Below are positions 13,777-23,625 of a DNA stretch of 64,000 nucleotides, in pieces. The stretch is taken from NCBI RefSeq assembly GCF_043641665.1, contig NC_092197.1, positions 13,212,148-13,276,147 on the forward strand. The letters are read 5' to 3'. A program made the position numbers and the translations under genes. This stretch comes from Enoplosus armatus. Lineage: Eukaryota; Chordata; Actinopteri; Centrarchiformes; Enoplosidae. The notes beneath the pieces were generated by a model. That model was not told the origin of the DNA. It worked only from the letters and a program-made list of their open reading frames with translations, and did no database searches. Position 1 is the stretch's first letter, and every line of letters begins with the position of its first letter.

Positions 13777-14621
13777 TTGTGCTTCGTCCTGTCCTGAAAT
13801 AGAGCCTCAAACTGTATATTTGTGTGTGTCTTTGGAAGTGTGCGTGATCCAAAGTAAAAAAACAACAATAGAAGCTAATGTGTCAACAAACTGAGACAAT
13901 GTGTTAACATACAGTAAGATGATATTTTATATGCCGCTCTAAAGACACATGCAGTGAACACAACAAATCTAGTGACTGTTTGCAGGTGATGATGATGAAT
14001 CTGTGGTTGGAACTTGGCTCCTTTTTTCCTGCATGAATGCGTAAAATCTTGATCTTATTTACTCTTCTTTCCCTGTTTGCATGATAACACATGCATCCAT
14101 ACTAAGTGCTCGCAGCTGTATCGGTTTGAATCTCGGCATGAAGCGGCTCGGCGGTGTTGCTTTTGACTCACGCTGTCCTGAAGATTAACAGCTCTCCTTC
14201 AGTCAGTCAAGTTGCAGAGATTGATGGCTGTTTTCCTTGTGGCGCGCTGTGTTTTCAAGACCCTCGTGTTGTTTCTTAGTGGACTGATGGACTGAGTGGC
14301 TGGCCGTCTGCTCTGTGGGGTTTGGCGTGTGTGTGTGTGTGTGTGTGTAAGAGAGAAAGGAAGAATGACAGACAGAAAGACAGACGAAGGGAAAGTCTGT
14401 GAACAGTGGATGTATTCGCGTGCCAACTATGACTCTCCTGTTTGGAGTGTGTGTGATGACAGGTTTCACCGTAGTGTGTGTGTGTTTACAATTATTTGCA
14501 TATTATCAAATATTGTCATGTTTACACTTTTTTTTCATTGATAATCAGATGATTCTTTCAATTGAGAGTCATGTAAGAAATAGGAAGAAACTTGAATATA
14601 GGATTTACAGCCAACCATCTG

Positions 14622-14832
14622 TTTGATTACAGATTAATCTGTCAGCAATTTCTCTTTGATCAATCGTTAGTCTGTAAAATGTCCGAGGAGACATCTTAAA
14701 ACTGATGTAAAACAGCGAATCCTCATTTTTGAGAAGAACCATCAAATATTTGGCCCTTTTGCTTGACAATTAATCAGAATCGTTGGCAATTAATTTTCTG
14801 TCAGTCAATGTCGATTGGCTAATCACTGACTA
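14622..14832 (+). repeat. Dispersed repeat family R2, copy 1 (degenerate)
   Basis: It starts with GATTACAGATTAATCTGTCAGC and GATCAATCGTTAGTCTGTAAA and ends GACAATTAATCAGAATCG then GGCAATTAATTTTCTGTCAG. It matches the layout of the clearer copies at 25 and 56 kb: ATTAATCGATT-type ends with a central block related to CAAATATTTGG. This is a common teleost repeat. Confidence 0.72.
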
Positions 14833-15032
14833 TGACTGACCCCTCATTTGTTTCAAGTTTCATTCATTTGTCATCCAGTGTTTTATCATGACAGATGCGT
14901 TCAGATGTAGTGTTGGCATACATCTGAGGATGTGTCGGTTGGGACTCATGTACAGCTTGTTCAGGGTGTAGTGAAGCAGGATAGAGTGGGGGGTTTGAGA
15001 GGTTGACATTTCAATCACCACAATCCCCAAAT

Positions 15033-15084
15033 ACACACACACACACACACACACGAACACACACACACACACACACACGAACAC
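15033..15084 (+). repeat. (AC)n microsatellite with GA interruptions
   Basis: Two AC runs are separated by a single ACGAACAC unit, and the same ACGAAC unit recurs at the 3' end. It lies just upstream of a GA microsatellite and a LINE tail. Confidence 0.95.
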
Positions 15085-15189
15085 AGACCTCCAGCCATTT
15101 GGTTTGAGGCTGATTCCCTGTGACAGCCTAAATATTTGGCTGCGTCCGGGCACCAAGGTAAATGCACCCCACAAGAATGTTTTTACAGG

Positions 15190-15191
<2 letters not shown>

Positions 15192-15238
<47 letters not shown>
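15192..15238 (+). repeat. (GA)23 microsatellite
   Basis: A GA run directly upstream of a retrotransposon tail. The longest continuous open frame in the window (minus strand, 14860-15498) is created by this run and the neighbouring AC run, and is not a gene. Confidence 0.97.
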
Positions 15239-15239
<1 letters not shown>

Positions 15240-15241
<2 letters not shown>

Positions 15242-15336
15242 TGTCCAAATATTTGGACAAATTGTATTTTGATGCTTTGGCAACATTGCTTTTGAAAACT
15301 TCCATGCCAATAAAGCCCTTTGAATTGAATTGAATT
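15240..15336 (+). mobile_element. 5'-truncated LINE 3' tail
   Basis: The segment TTTTGATGCTTTGGCAACAT through CATGCCAATAAAGCCC, ending in TTGAATTGAATTGAATTTA, is the typical 3' terminus of a teleost non-LTR retrotransposon, with its own AATAAA signal and short terminal repeats. No coding part is present. GA-rich sequence on both sides suggests insertion into a GA tract. It starts with an 18-bp perfect palindrome at 15242-15259. Confidence 0.75.
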
Positions 15337-16159
15337 TAGAGAGAGAAGAGCGAGAGAAGGGTGGGGGAGAGGTTTTGGACAGAGATAAAGAGAGAGAGAC
15401 AGAGAAACACACAGAAAGTAAGAGAAGAATTGTATCCACAGCTTGACCACATGAATGTGGTTTGTCTGTTGGCCATCAGTGAGATCTACGTGGATCAAAT
15501 ATTCATTGTAATAGACTTAGTAGCATCTATAAGCAGTGTACGCCATAATAGTTGTAAGCACTTACTTAAGCATTTATTCATATGTTTTGCCAATATTTAG
15601 GCTCATGTATACACAGATAATGAGTGACGACATAGTGAAATACAGCTGTGATTATATAAAATATGTTTTTGTAGGAGAAGTTCTAATTACTTACCATAGA
15701 ATGTCTATTTATCTGCTGATACTGCATTATATATTATTACATATAATGAATAATAACTATTTATTCAATGTTATAAAGTGATTATAAAGCTGAATAGAGG
15801 GGTTAGAGTAAGGTTGAATCAACTATACATCTGATTATCAATTAATCTTTTAACTTAAACTGTGCTGTCTCCTAAGGGACATTTGTCACGTTGAAACCTC
15901 ATGAGCATTAACGATTTGATGGCGTTGGGGTTAAATTAACATGTCACCCTGTTAGACCTGCCCTTTTGTAAAGTCATTTTTCAAGTAAAACATGACGAGC
16001 ATGCAGTGGTTCAAGCTTCTCAAATGACAAGAGTTGTTACTTTTTTTATCATCGCAAACTGATTCTCTTTGTGGGTTTTGGACTGTTGATCTGCAGAAAC
16101 ATGCAATATGGAGGCGTCACCGTGGGCTCCGAGATATGTTGACACATTTTATAGATGAA

Positions 16160-16222
16160 CTGAATTATGGGAACATAGTTGACTGAGTAATCAATGAAAA
16201 TAATCATTAGTTGCAGCTCTGT
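16160..16222 (-). repeat. Dispersed repeat family R2, short copy
   Basis: The plus strand reads GACTGAGTAATCAATGAAAA then TAATCATTAGTTGCAGCTCT, the reverse complement of the 5' end of family R2 (compare GCAGCTAATGATTATTTTCC at about 56273). Only the terminal 60 bp or so is recognisable. Confidence 0.6.
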
Positions 16223-16929
16223 GTCAGTCCTACTGTAGAGCTGAAAACACTTTGTCCGTTTGAGAATGAACCCTGCTTAAATATGTCCTGTCCAGTGAAA
16301 ACCTATTTCTTTTTTTCATGCACATTTTTGAAGAGAAACGCTCTGTGTGCACACAGGCCTCAGCTGTCTGGCTCCGTGAGAGAGTTGTTCATGTCAACAT
16401 TCATTGATTGAACTGTTCAAGATCAAAAGGAACAGGATATATCAATTATACCGGAGAATGGATTTTCCTTTCAGAAAGAGGGGGAAAAACAATTTTTGGT
16501 CATCATTATTGTTGAAGATACAGGCCTGAGGATTTTTCTCTGTGTGGCTTGGCGAAGAAATCTTCGTCCTTTTCCTCTCTTTCTCTTCTGTGTAGGAATT
16601 CTAGGCCCCATATTTCCTTTCTGTTGTCTCGTATTGGAAAATTAATACTGCTATTTTCAAAGGTCTGCTTTGAGCTCTGCAGAGGCTGCAGTAATCCATG
16701 ATGATGAAGCAGTTAAACACACACACACACACACACACAGACACACACATGCTCATGTATACATGGGCAGACGCATGCATGTACATACAAACACACACAC
16801 AGAGAAAGACCTAATCTTGTACAGGTGTATACACACTTACATGCACCAAAACGCACACACGCAGAGAGGAGTGACCCGAGGAATGCAGGGGTCAAATCTT
16901 TAAAGACCTGGCTGATAGAGGGGATGTAT

Positions 16930-17200
16930 AGGATCAAAGGGGAGAGAGAGAAAGGGAGGGAGAGATGGATGGAAGGAGGAGAGGGAGGGAGGGAGGGAGG
17001 GAATGTACAGGATCAAAGGGGAGAGGAAGGGAGGGATGAAATGATGGGAGGATGAATGGAGGAGTGAGAGCGGAGGTGTAGGCCAAGGGGGGGAGAAAAG
17101 TAAGAGAAAATGTGCTCAGGGGGAGTTGGAAGGAGGGAGCGGAGGAGAGAAAAGGGGGAGACGGGGGAGAAAAAAGAGGAGGTGGAGGTAGGATAGAGGG
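16930..17200 (+). repeat. Long polypurine tract (GGGA/GGAG-rich)
   Basis: The plus strand is almost entirely purine over about 270 bp, including a GGGAGGGAGGGAGGGA core at about 16983-17001 and a partly duplicated segment (TGTA-AGGATCAAAGGGGAGAG at about 16925 and 17005). Such tracts can form triplex or G-quadruplex structures. No coding function is inferred. Confidence 0.85.
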
Positions 17201-17683
17201 ACAAAGTGTAAAAACAATAAAGATAACTCAAACTGACAGGTGTGTGTGTATCTCTGGTGAAATGGTGGGTTTTCATCCAGAAAGTGAAAGCTCACTTGTG
17301 CAGTGGTGAAAGATTTATGCATGTTCAAATGTGTGTGTGTGTGTGTGTGTGAATGGGTAGTGTCAGTGAATACCTGTTGAATGAAGCTGTGGCCATTTTT
17401 TGCAGCTGTAGTACCCATTAGCAAGTCTTGACAGTCTTTTTTTTTTTTATAAATGTGAGTACATTTTAGAATACATCTTTTTTCCCCTCCATTTTTGGCC
17501 GCCAGTCCACAATAAGCCGCATTTTACTCCAACAAAAATAAGTCTTTTGAAAAAATTTTAAAATGCCAAGATATGTGAAAACACTGACCTTGCATTGGAG
17601 TAGGAAACATTGGTTGGATTGTTGACGAAACAAAAAAACTTTTAAAAACAAAAAAAGTCCAATGTTCCTCTGCTTCAGTTATT

Positions 17684-17940
17684 GTAAAGGAATACTCCAC
17701 TAGAAATGTCTTTTCAAATTTCAAATAGTCACCACTTGCAGGCTTCAAATGTGACTGATAAGTTACAGTGCTACAGCAGGTACAATGGTTTCCAATGCTA
17801 ACCCAGAAAAACTTCAAAATGTCAGTGGAAATGTCTCCAACCACTTCAGCATGATTGACTCCACTCTTTATCTGCATGTTCAGTATGGCTCAAGCTAAAC
17901 ACACTGCTTCCTGCTGTAAATCCAAGCCGACAGCAGTTGC
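17684..17940. repeat. Possible dispersed repeat beginning GTAAAGGAATACTCCACT
   Basis: The start resembles the terminal TTAAAGGAATAC of the MITE-like element near 47.2 kb, but no matching inverted end is seen. The body (CACCACTTGCAGGCTTCAAA and on to CACACTGCTTCCTGCTGT) reads like a teleost interspersed repeat I have met before but cannot name. Confidence 0.4.
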
Positions 17941-18968
17941 TGTCATCCAATTTTCAGTTACATATTAATTTAAGAAATAGTAGGACAGGGTCTCAATGCA
18001 GCAAACTAGGAACTGCCATTAGATTTGACTTAGCAGTGTCCTATTTAATATGGTTTTATACTTGTGCAGTTTTCTGACGTGAAGTTAACAGCCACAAAAT
18101 CTTATTTGTCAGAAGCGGTTGTCCTTCCCAGAACACTCCAAACCAGAGAGTGATAGGAATGCCTCATTTCATTGTTTGCTAGTTGCCATAAAACTAAACA
18201 AGTAGGAGGAAGAAGAGATTAGGACTGGGTATTCAACCTCAGTACTTTTTTTGGAACAGACCAAAATGTGTCTGTAACACAGAGTAATGAAACAGTCAAA
18301 TGCCGAAAGTTGCCATCGAATGCCGGATTGGTGATCGTATTCTTATTCTTTGATTTAAATCTGAATTCTGCCAATTTTACCATATTAGACGTGAAAACTT
18401 GTCTGGAAGATAAAATGAAGGACAGGTGACTTCCTGCAGTTGAAAGTAAACACTATAGTCAAGTAACCAGGTGTTGGTGTGTAAATGTAGGATTATACTT
18501 CAGAGTCTCAGAGTCACTGCTCTGTAAAACCCTGGCAGGGCTGCTGTGCTCCTGATAGGTCTTGTTTTAGGGCTGACTGCCCCGACTAATGTTTCACTGA
18601 TAACATCACTCATAAGTAACTCAGAATCCCTATCTCTGTCTATTCCTGTCTGCCTTCATCTCTGTCTGTGCTCTCCTCCTCTGAGATTTCACTGATAACA
18701 TCAGTACCAAGAGTCCATTTCTCTCTTTCCCTCTCTCTTACTGGTTCGGCTGTTATGTTTCTTTCTCAGCTGATTTCTGGTAGGAATCATAGACTGCTCT
18801 CCTCTCTCTCTTCCCTCTCTATGTGTGTGTATGACGGGGGGGGGGGGGGGGGGGGGGGGTTGTGTTACTCTGATAACATCAGGGAGTCGGGAGGAAACAG
18901 AGGAGCTGTTGGAAGTCTTCATTTGTACTTGGGAGATGGCCAAGGCTCATTGAATTGGCTGCAAGTGC

Positions 18969-19000
<32 letters not shown>

Positions 19001-20860
19001 GCTGTGGCTGTTTGAGCACATGGTTTGTCAACAGTGTTAGACAGGCTACTTTTGAAAAAGCTTGTTTCTACCCAGAGACATCCTTTTTTCCACTCTCTCT
19101 CTCACACACACACACATGCACACAATCAGCCAGAAAAAGACACACACACCAAGAGAAAGATAGTTGCCTGCAGACACACACATGCTCCTCCTTAGTTTCT
19201 TATCAAAATTCAATTGGAAATGAAGTTACTGAAACGCTCCCCAGCTCCAGTGCCAGCACTTACAATCAGAATAACATCAATTAGCCAGAGGCTTCACCAT
19301 ACAAGGACTGTGTCTTGGTGTTGACAAGCTGCTCGCATTGCAGCAGATTCATACTGTGACAGGACCTCACGCACAGTTTACACACACTATACATTTATAA
19401 ACAGACAAAATGTGTTGCTGACACATTGTGGCCGAGAATAAATGCCTCAAGTTATCTTATCTTTACTTGTTATGTCTATGGGCCAATAAGACGGCAGCGC
19501 TGAGGCTGAAATATACTGGAGAGGAAACTGAAGTAGCGTGAAAGCAGTCCGACGTTGAACTGCGTTTGCACATTGCAGGGCTGTCAGTTTTAAAGGCAAC
19601 TAGTGTGAAAGCATTAGAACGAAAACATGCAGTAAATAGTTCAAATTTCATCCCATAGATTTTTCAACTACGTTGCCAAATTGATGTTGTTCTACTCGTT
19701 TATGGCGCCCCCCTCTGCCTCACGTGTATGACAAGCTACTTGTCTTGGCAATGGAAATGTTACTCCGGGATCAGACTACATGAGCTCCATAATGGCCCGA
19801 TGGCTTCTGATCGCGTGTGTTTGAAAGACACCTGATGCAGCGTGACGTTCCGACAAAAACACTGGCGTGTCAGATTTTGTTTTGCCCTCTCTCATTGACG
19901 TTGACGTTCACGCGTAAGAGCATCAGAAAGTTTTACATTTCACATTGTTTCTCAGATCCTTTGGGGTAGTGATTCAGAACAGTTCACTAGTTTCCCCCTT
20001 TTTACGTTTTTGAAGAGAACTATAGCCCGGTTTCCTGATAGAGCATTAGAGTGTGCAGTAGGTCTGGGTGAGGCTAAAATACAGATTAATACGTCTGTTG
20101 CACTTTATAGACTTATGAATTTAGACTTTCAATACATCATTACAGAGTGAATATTCACTTCTTTTTGCCTTGTTCAAATGATCAAATAAAAATTGACAGC
20201 CCTGCAACTCACTATGCTGCATCACTGCTTTAGTTGTGTGGTGTGTTCAGTATGTCGTCTGCTTTTGAGGAACTTCTAATGATCAACTGATATTTGGCTC
20301 TTATGTGTACAGTTTTTCTACTCACTTTAAAACAAAATTGCTGCCGTCTTTCCCTTTTTTAATACAGTTCTCAACAGACCAATGGTTCTTATGACTGTTT
20401 GAAAGTGATCCAGCATTTAATAAATGCAATTAATGTAACCTCTCCTCAAAGATACTCCACTAAGCATGCTTCCCACTTTTCTTGCCAACCCTTAAACTAA
20501 GCCAACACACTCCAGAGTGAGAGCCGCCGAAACACTCCAGATCTCCACATGTGGGAATCCGACTGTGATGATGTTTGCTCTGGATGCACACACCCACCCC
20601 ACTCCATCTCAACAAGAGGGGACATTTCCATGACAAAGGACAATTATTGACTTTCATTGGCTCCGCTTGCTTTGATATCAGCAAGGGGTGTGTCTGTGTG
20701 TCTGTGTGTGCGTGCTGGAGGGGGGCGGGTTGGGGGGCAGCGGTGGAGGAGAAGAAGAAGCAGGGGGACCTGATGAAAGGAGCCGAGTGGGAAAATGCAC
20801 CCACTGACCCACAATGCTCTAACAGAAGAGGAGGATCACAGCGGAAAGAAAGAAATCATT
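17941..20860. other. Presumed intron; no gene seen
   Basis: Apart from the G run, a TG run at 18969-18995 and a CA-rich patch at about 19100-19190, this stretch is unremarkable. The GC-balanced segments at 19470-19650 and 19790-19920 have no open frame with a recognisable family. Confidence 0.5.
18836..18859 (+). repeat. Homopolymer run of 24 G
   Basis: An uninterrupted G run in intronic sequence. A TG microsatellite follows at 18969-18995. Runs of this length are prone to length error in sequencing. Confidence 0.95.
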
Positions 20861-21120
20861 CATTAAGGTTTTCTTTCTTTCCCTCCTCTTTCTGCTCCTG
20901 TTTTCTGTGCCCTGCCTCACTTTCTTGCTCGTTTTTTTCTTCCTATCTCTTTCTCTTACCTCCCCCTTTTTTTAAACTCTCTCTTTCCTTTTTTACCCCC
21001 CCTCCTCCCTCTCCTCCTCCTCCCCCTCCTCCTCCTCCCTTCACAGCCATAATTTAAGGGGCTGAAAGGCACGGCAAGCGGAGAAAGAGGAGAAGAGAGA
21101 GCTGAGAAAAATGGGAGACC
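20860..21120 (+). repeat. Pyrimidine tract followed by purine tract
   Basis: From about 20865 to 21050 the plus strand is dominated by C and T, with CTCCTC repeats and a CAG that mimics a splice acceptor at 21043-21048. From about 21060 to 21118 it switches to GA-rich. CTCCTC on one side and GAGGAG on the other could pair. Confidence 0.7.
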
Positions 21121-21129
21121 CTGCAGATG

Positions 21130-21310
21130 AGGGCCTTCCTTCACGGACGTGGCACAGATGTGAGGGTGTTTTTGTGAAATGAGTCGGGGAGGGGCGGCGA
21201 TAGGCTAATTTGCGTGGCATAAAGACGGGGCCCTTTTCATATGCAGAGCGCCACTTTGATGCGCGGCCGATGAAAGCTGGAGGGAACGCAGAGGAGAGGA
21301 GAAGAGAGGG
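21130..21310. promoter_or_regulatory. Candidate conserved non-coding element or cryptic 5' exon
   Basis: This GC-richer block differs from its surroundings and reads GGCTAATTTGCGTGGCAT, then CCTTTTCATATGCAGAGCG and TTTGATGCGCGGCCGATGAA. It has a homeodomain-like TAAT, the E-box CATATG, and CpGs that are rare elsewhere in the intron. The nearest ATG frames are short. It lies 1.5 kb before the first visible trabd2b exon. A regulatory role is inferred from composition only. Confidence 0.33.
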
Positions 21311-21769
21311 TGATGGAGGGGTTCTTTGTCCCCTGACAAGAAGGCATCTGCTCCACGCTGCCCTCCTCTCTTCCTCTCCTCTGCTGCACCGAGGCCCCCA
21401 CAATGGGCCAGCCCAGAGAGAAAAGTGTCATCAGAGCACCTTAGAAAGCAGAACATGAAAAAAAACCAGCCGCTTGGGTTGGCCTGGTTGGCGTACGGGT
21501 ATGCATATCAATACAGAACTCATTTGACAAAGATCTGAGAGTACACGCGTGCACACACACACACACACATGCACACACACACATGTGCATACACACACGG
21601 TTGCACACTGAATTGTAAAAACATGCAGACATACTGTAGACACATTTACATAGTTCCACAGCTGACAAAACACATCTTCACTTTGACTGATCATTTCCAT
21701 TGAGAAACAAATAAACCATACAAACTTTCCTCCTTTATGGGAATCAACATCAATGGCTTGCAGGGTGAA

Positions 21770-21771
<2 letters not shown>

Positions 21772-21810
<39 letters not shown>
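21772..21810 (+). repeat. (GT)19 microsatellite
   Basis: A GT run, with imperfect TG-rich sequence continuing to about 21960. Interrupted CA runs lie just upstream at about 21550-21600. Confidence 0.96.
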
Positions 21811-21811
<1 letters not shown>

Positions 21812-22364
21812 TGAGATCAGAGTGAGACCATGTGCTGAGGTGAATGGCAGTAGTTGTGTGTTTGCCTCAGTCTTGCGATGTGTAGACAGTAGGACCTTCC
21901 GTGTGTGTGTGCTGGGGTGTGTTTATGTGTATTTGTGTGCATGTATGCATATGTGTGTCCATGCGGTGCTGATCATAGGCGGCAGGCTCACCAGGGCCCT
22001 CTCACTAAACACTGGCTGATTTCACGCTTGCACAATAGCTGAATCTCTGCAGCAGAGCAGAGAGTGTTTTTGGCAGGAAAAACTCAAACTGTCTGCTTTG
22101 CTATAATAGTCATAGTTACATTTCAGTACATATAAATCTAACTCAGTGAACTGTCTGTTTGGGTTTTAGATGACGTCTGTGTTTTTGTCACTCAAGAAGG
22201 TGTATGTTAAAGTCCAAGTGACCAAAGATGAATTTTCTTCTGAGTTTCTTGCCTAATCCCAATATATTCATTTGTTTGTTGTCCCAATAACATGACTGTT
22301 TCCCTTGTGGCTCATGTGATGTGTGTGAATCTTTAGCCATGCGAGTGTGGCTGTAGGGACGGCA

Positions 22365-22600
22365 GTGTCAGTCGGTCAGTTGGTCGGCCCACCACTGTGG
22401 TTCAGACTGAAATATCTCTATAACTACATGATGGATTGACATAACATTTTATACAGACATTCATGGTCCACAGAGGATGTATCCTAATAACTTTGGTGAT
22501 CTCCTGACCTTTCCTATATTGCCACCATGAGGTTCACATTTGTGGTTTTGAGTGAAATGTCTTGAAAACTATGGGATGGATTGTCATTTAATTTTGGACT
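22365..22600 (+). repeat. Dispersed repeat family R1, copy B (3'-truncated)
   Basis: It shares TTCAGACTGAAATATCTC, GATGGATTGACATAACATTT, ACAGACATTCATGGTCC and GCCACCATGAGGTTCACATT with the copies at 11.4 and 38.3 kb, including the second TGGATTG unit about 145 bp on. It ends about 170 bp before the splice acceptor of the first visible trabd2b exon. Confidence 0.85.
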
Positions 22601-22772
22601 TAATTTATTTCAAGGATTTGTTGAATCAATACTAACAAGTCAAATTCTTCTACATTCACTTGCTCTTGCTGAATCAGTAAAACTATGTTTGGGAGACCAG
22701 AGAGCCTTGGAGTCTTCAATCAGGGTGAAAAAAAAAAAAGATCAATAACTAGTTGTCTTTGTCTCATTCTAG

Positions 22773-22919
22773 GTGATTTTTGCCCTGAACCAGACATTAT
22801 TACAGCAGGAGTCTTTAAGGGCAGGAAGCCTACAGGTCCCATACACCACTGAAGACCTCATCAGGCACTACAACTGTGGAGATCTCAACTCCATAATCTT
22901 CAATCATGACACCTCGCAG
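22773..22919 (+). CDS. trabd2b: trabd2b internal exon (TraB domain, middle part)
   Basis: This 147-bp exon has 49 complete codons (phase 0 at both ends) and encodes residues 1-49 of the visible protein, starting [20 protein letters not shown] and ending NHDTSQ. The acceptor is a pyrimidine-rich tract ending in CTAG at 22769-22772, and the donor is GTCAGT at 22920. It covers the middle of the TIKI protease domain, a helical segment ahead of the second metal-binding motif. N6-Q-T8 is an N-glycosylation sequon, as expected for a secretory-pathway ectodomain. NHDTSQ near the end is 2B-like; I recall SHDSSQ in 2A. The preceding exon should end in a complete codon, probably FSQ, but I found no such exon in the 22.7 kb upstream. 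Confidence 0.95.
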
Positions 22920-23450
22920 GTCAGTCTTCTCTCATCTCATCTTATGTAGCAGCAAACTTTTTTCACTAGTTAATAAGCAAGGAGTCATTTTGACCCCTTG
23001 ACCTTTTGGAGTGTCCCAGTGACATGACCCTTGACCTTTTACCTTCACCCCTAACCTTCTGACCAACCTTTCATCCCCCACACCTACTCATACACCCTCC
23101 CTTTTACCAGCTCCTCTATGCTCTTGCCAATTTAGTTCTTCGCTCTGCTCTCCTCTTCTTTGTTTTTCTCTCTGTTCTTTTCCATCCTTCCTCCTGGCAA
23201 TCCCTTTGCACCTTGGTCAGTTCAAATACTTGCCTTACATTCATTCTTTTGACTTGTTTTGTCAGCTTCATTTTCAGTATTGTAATTTGGCAAGAAAGTG
23301 GAGCACAATTTGTCTAATATGTTTTTAGAATTTCTGCTTTTTCTTTTGTGAGATCTGAATGAAACCTCTGGAAAAACAAAAGAAATCTCCTCTCCCTCTT
23401 CTCCTTTTCACCTTCATGGCTTGACTAAACCGTCACTCCTGTAACCCTAG
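22920..23450 (+). other. trabd2b: trabd2b intron (531 bp)
   Basis: A GT-AG phase-0 intron between two well-supported coding exons. It contains a cluster of short TGACCTTT-type repeats at about 22990-23060 and pyrimidine-rich sequence at about 23100-23215. No other feature is seen. Confidence 0.9.
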
Positions 23451-23625
23451 GTCCCTAACTTCAATAACGTGACACTGCCACCCAGCGAGCAGGTGACCGC
23501 CCAGGAAATAGACAGTTACTTTCGACAGGAACTCATCTACAAGCGGAACGAGAGGATGGGGAAGAGGGTCAAGGCACTGCTGGAGGAACACCCCGACAAG
23601 AGCTTCTTCTTTGCCTTTGGAGCAG
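23451..23625 (+). CDS. trabd2b: trabd2b internal exon with the RN and GX2H protease motifs
   Basis: This 175-bp exon encodes residues 50-107 and the first base of codon 108. It begins [11 protein letters not shown] and ends FFFAFGAG across the junction. It carries the family's Arg-Asn signature (Y79-K-R-N-E-R-M-G-K-R88) and the start of the second GX2H motif, G106-A-G-H109. In TraB/GumN and TIKI proteins such residues help form the metal-dependent active site. N55-V-T57 is a second glycosylation sequon. The acceptor is CCCTAG at 23445-23450 and the donor is GTTGGT at 23626. The intron before it is only 531 bp, whereas the one after it is 21 kb. An open frame on the opposite strand here is an antisense shadow. 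Confidence 0.96.

Larger units (their letters stand above)
15337..17683. other. Presumed intron with purine-rich tract; no gene seen
   Basis: Besides AT-rich sequence, this stretch holds a CA run at 16717-16739, TG/CA-rich DNA to about 16865, a long GGGA/GGAGG purine tract at about 16930-17200, and a short GT run at about 17332-17351. A short minus-strand R2 copy is listed separately. Open frames overlapping these tracts are low-complexity artefacts. Confidence 0.55.

Noticed and set aside
14860..15498. 212-codon open frame on the minus strand, the longest in the window
   Set aside because: It runs through an AC microsatellite, a GA microsatellite and a LINE tail. The protein is Ser/Leu and Val/Cys repeats with no domain.
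17013..17424. Minus-strand Ser/Pro/Leu-rich open frames
   Set aside because: They come from the purine-rich tract and a GT repeat.
20575..21057. 160-codon plus-strand open frame
   Set aside because: Its second half is a Pro/Ser/Phe translation of a polypyrimidine tract, and the first half has no recognisable domain.
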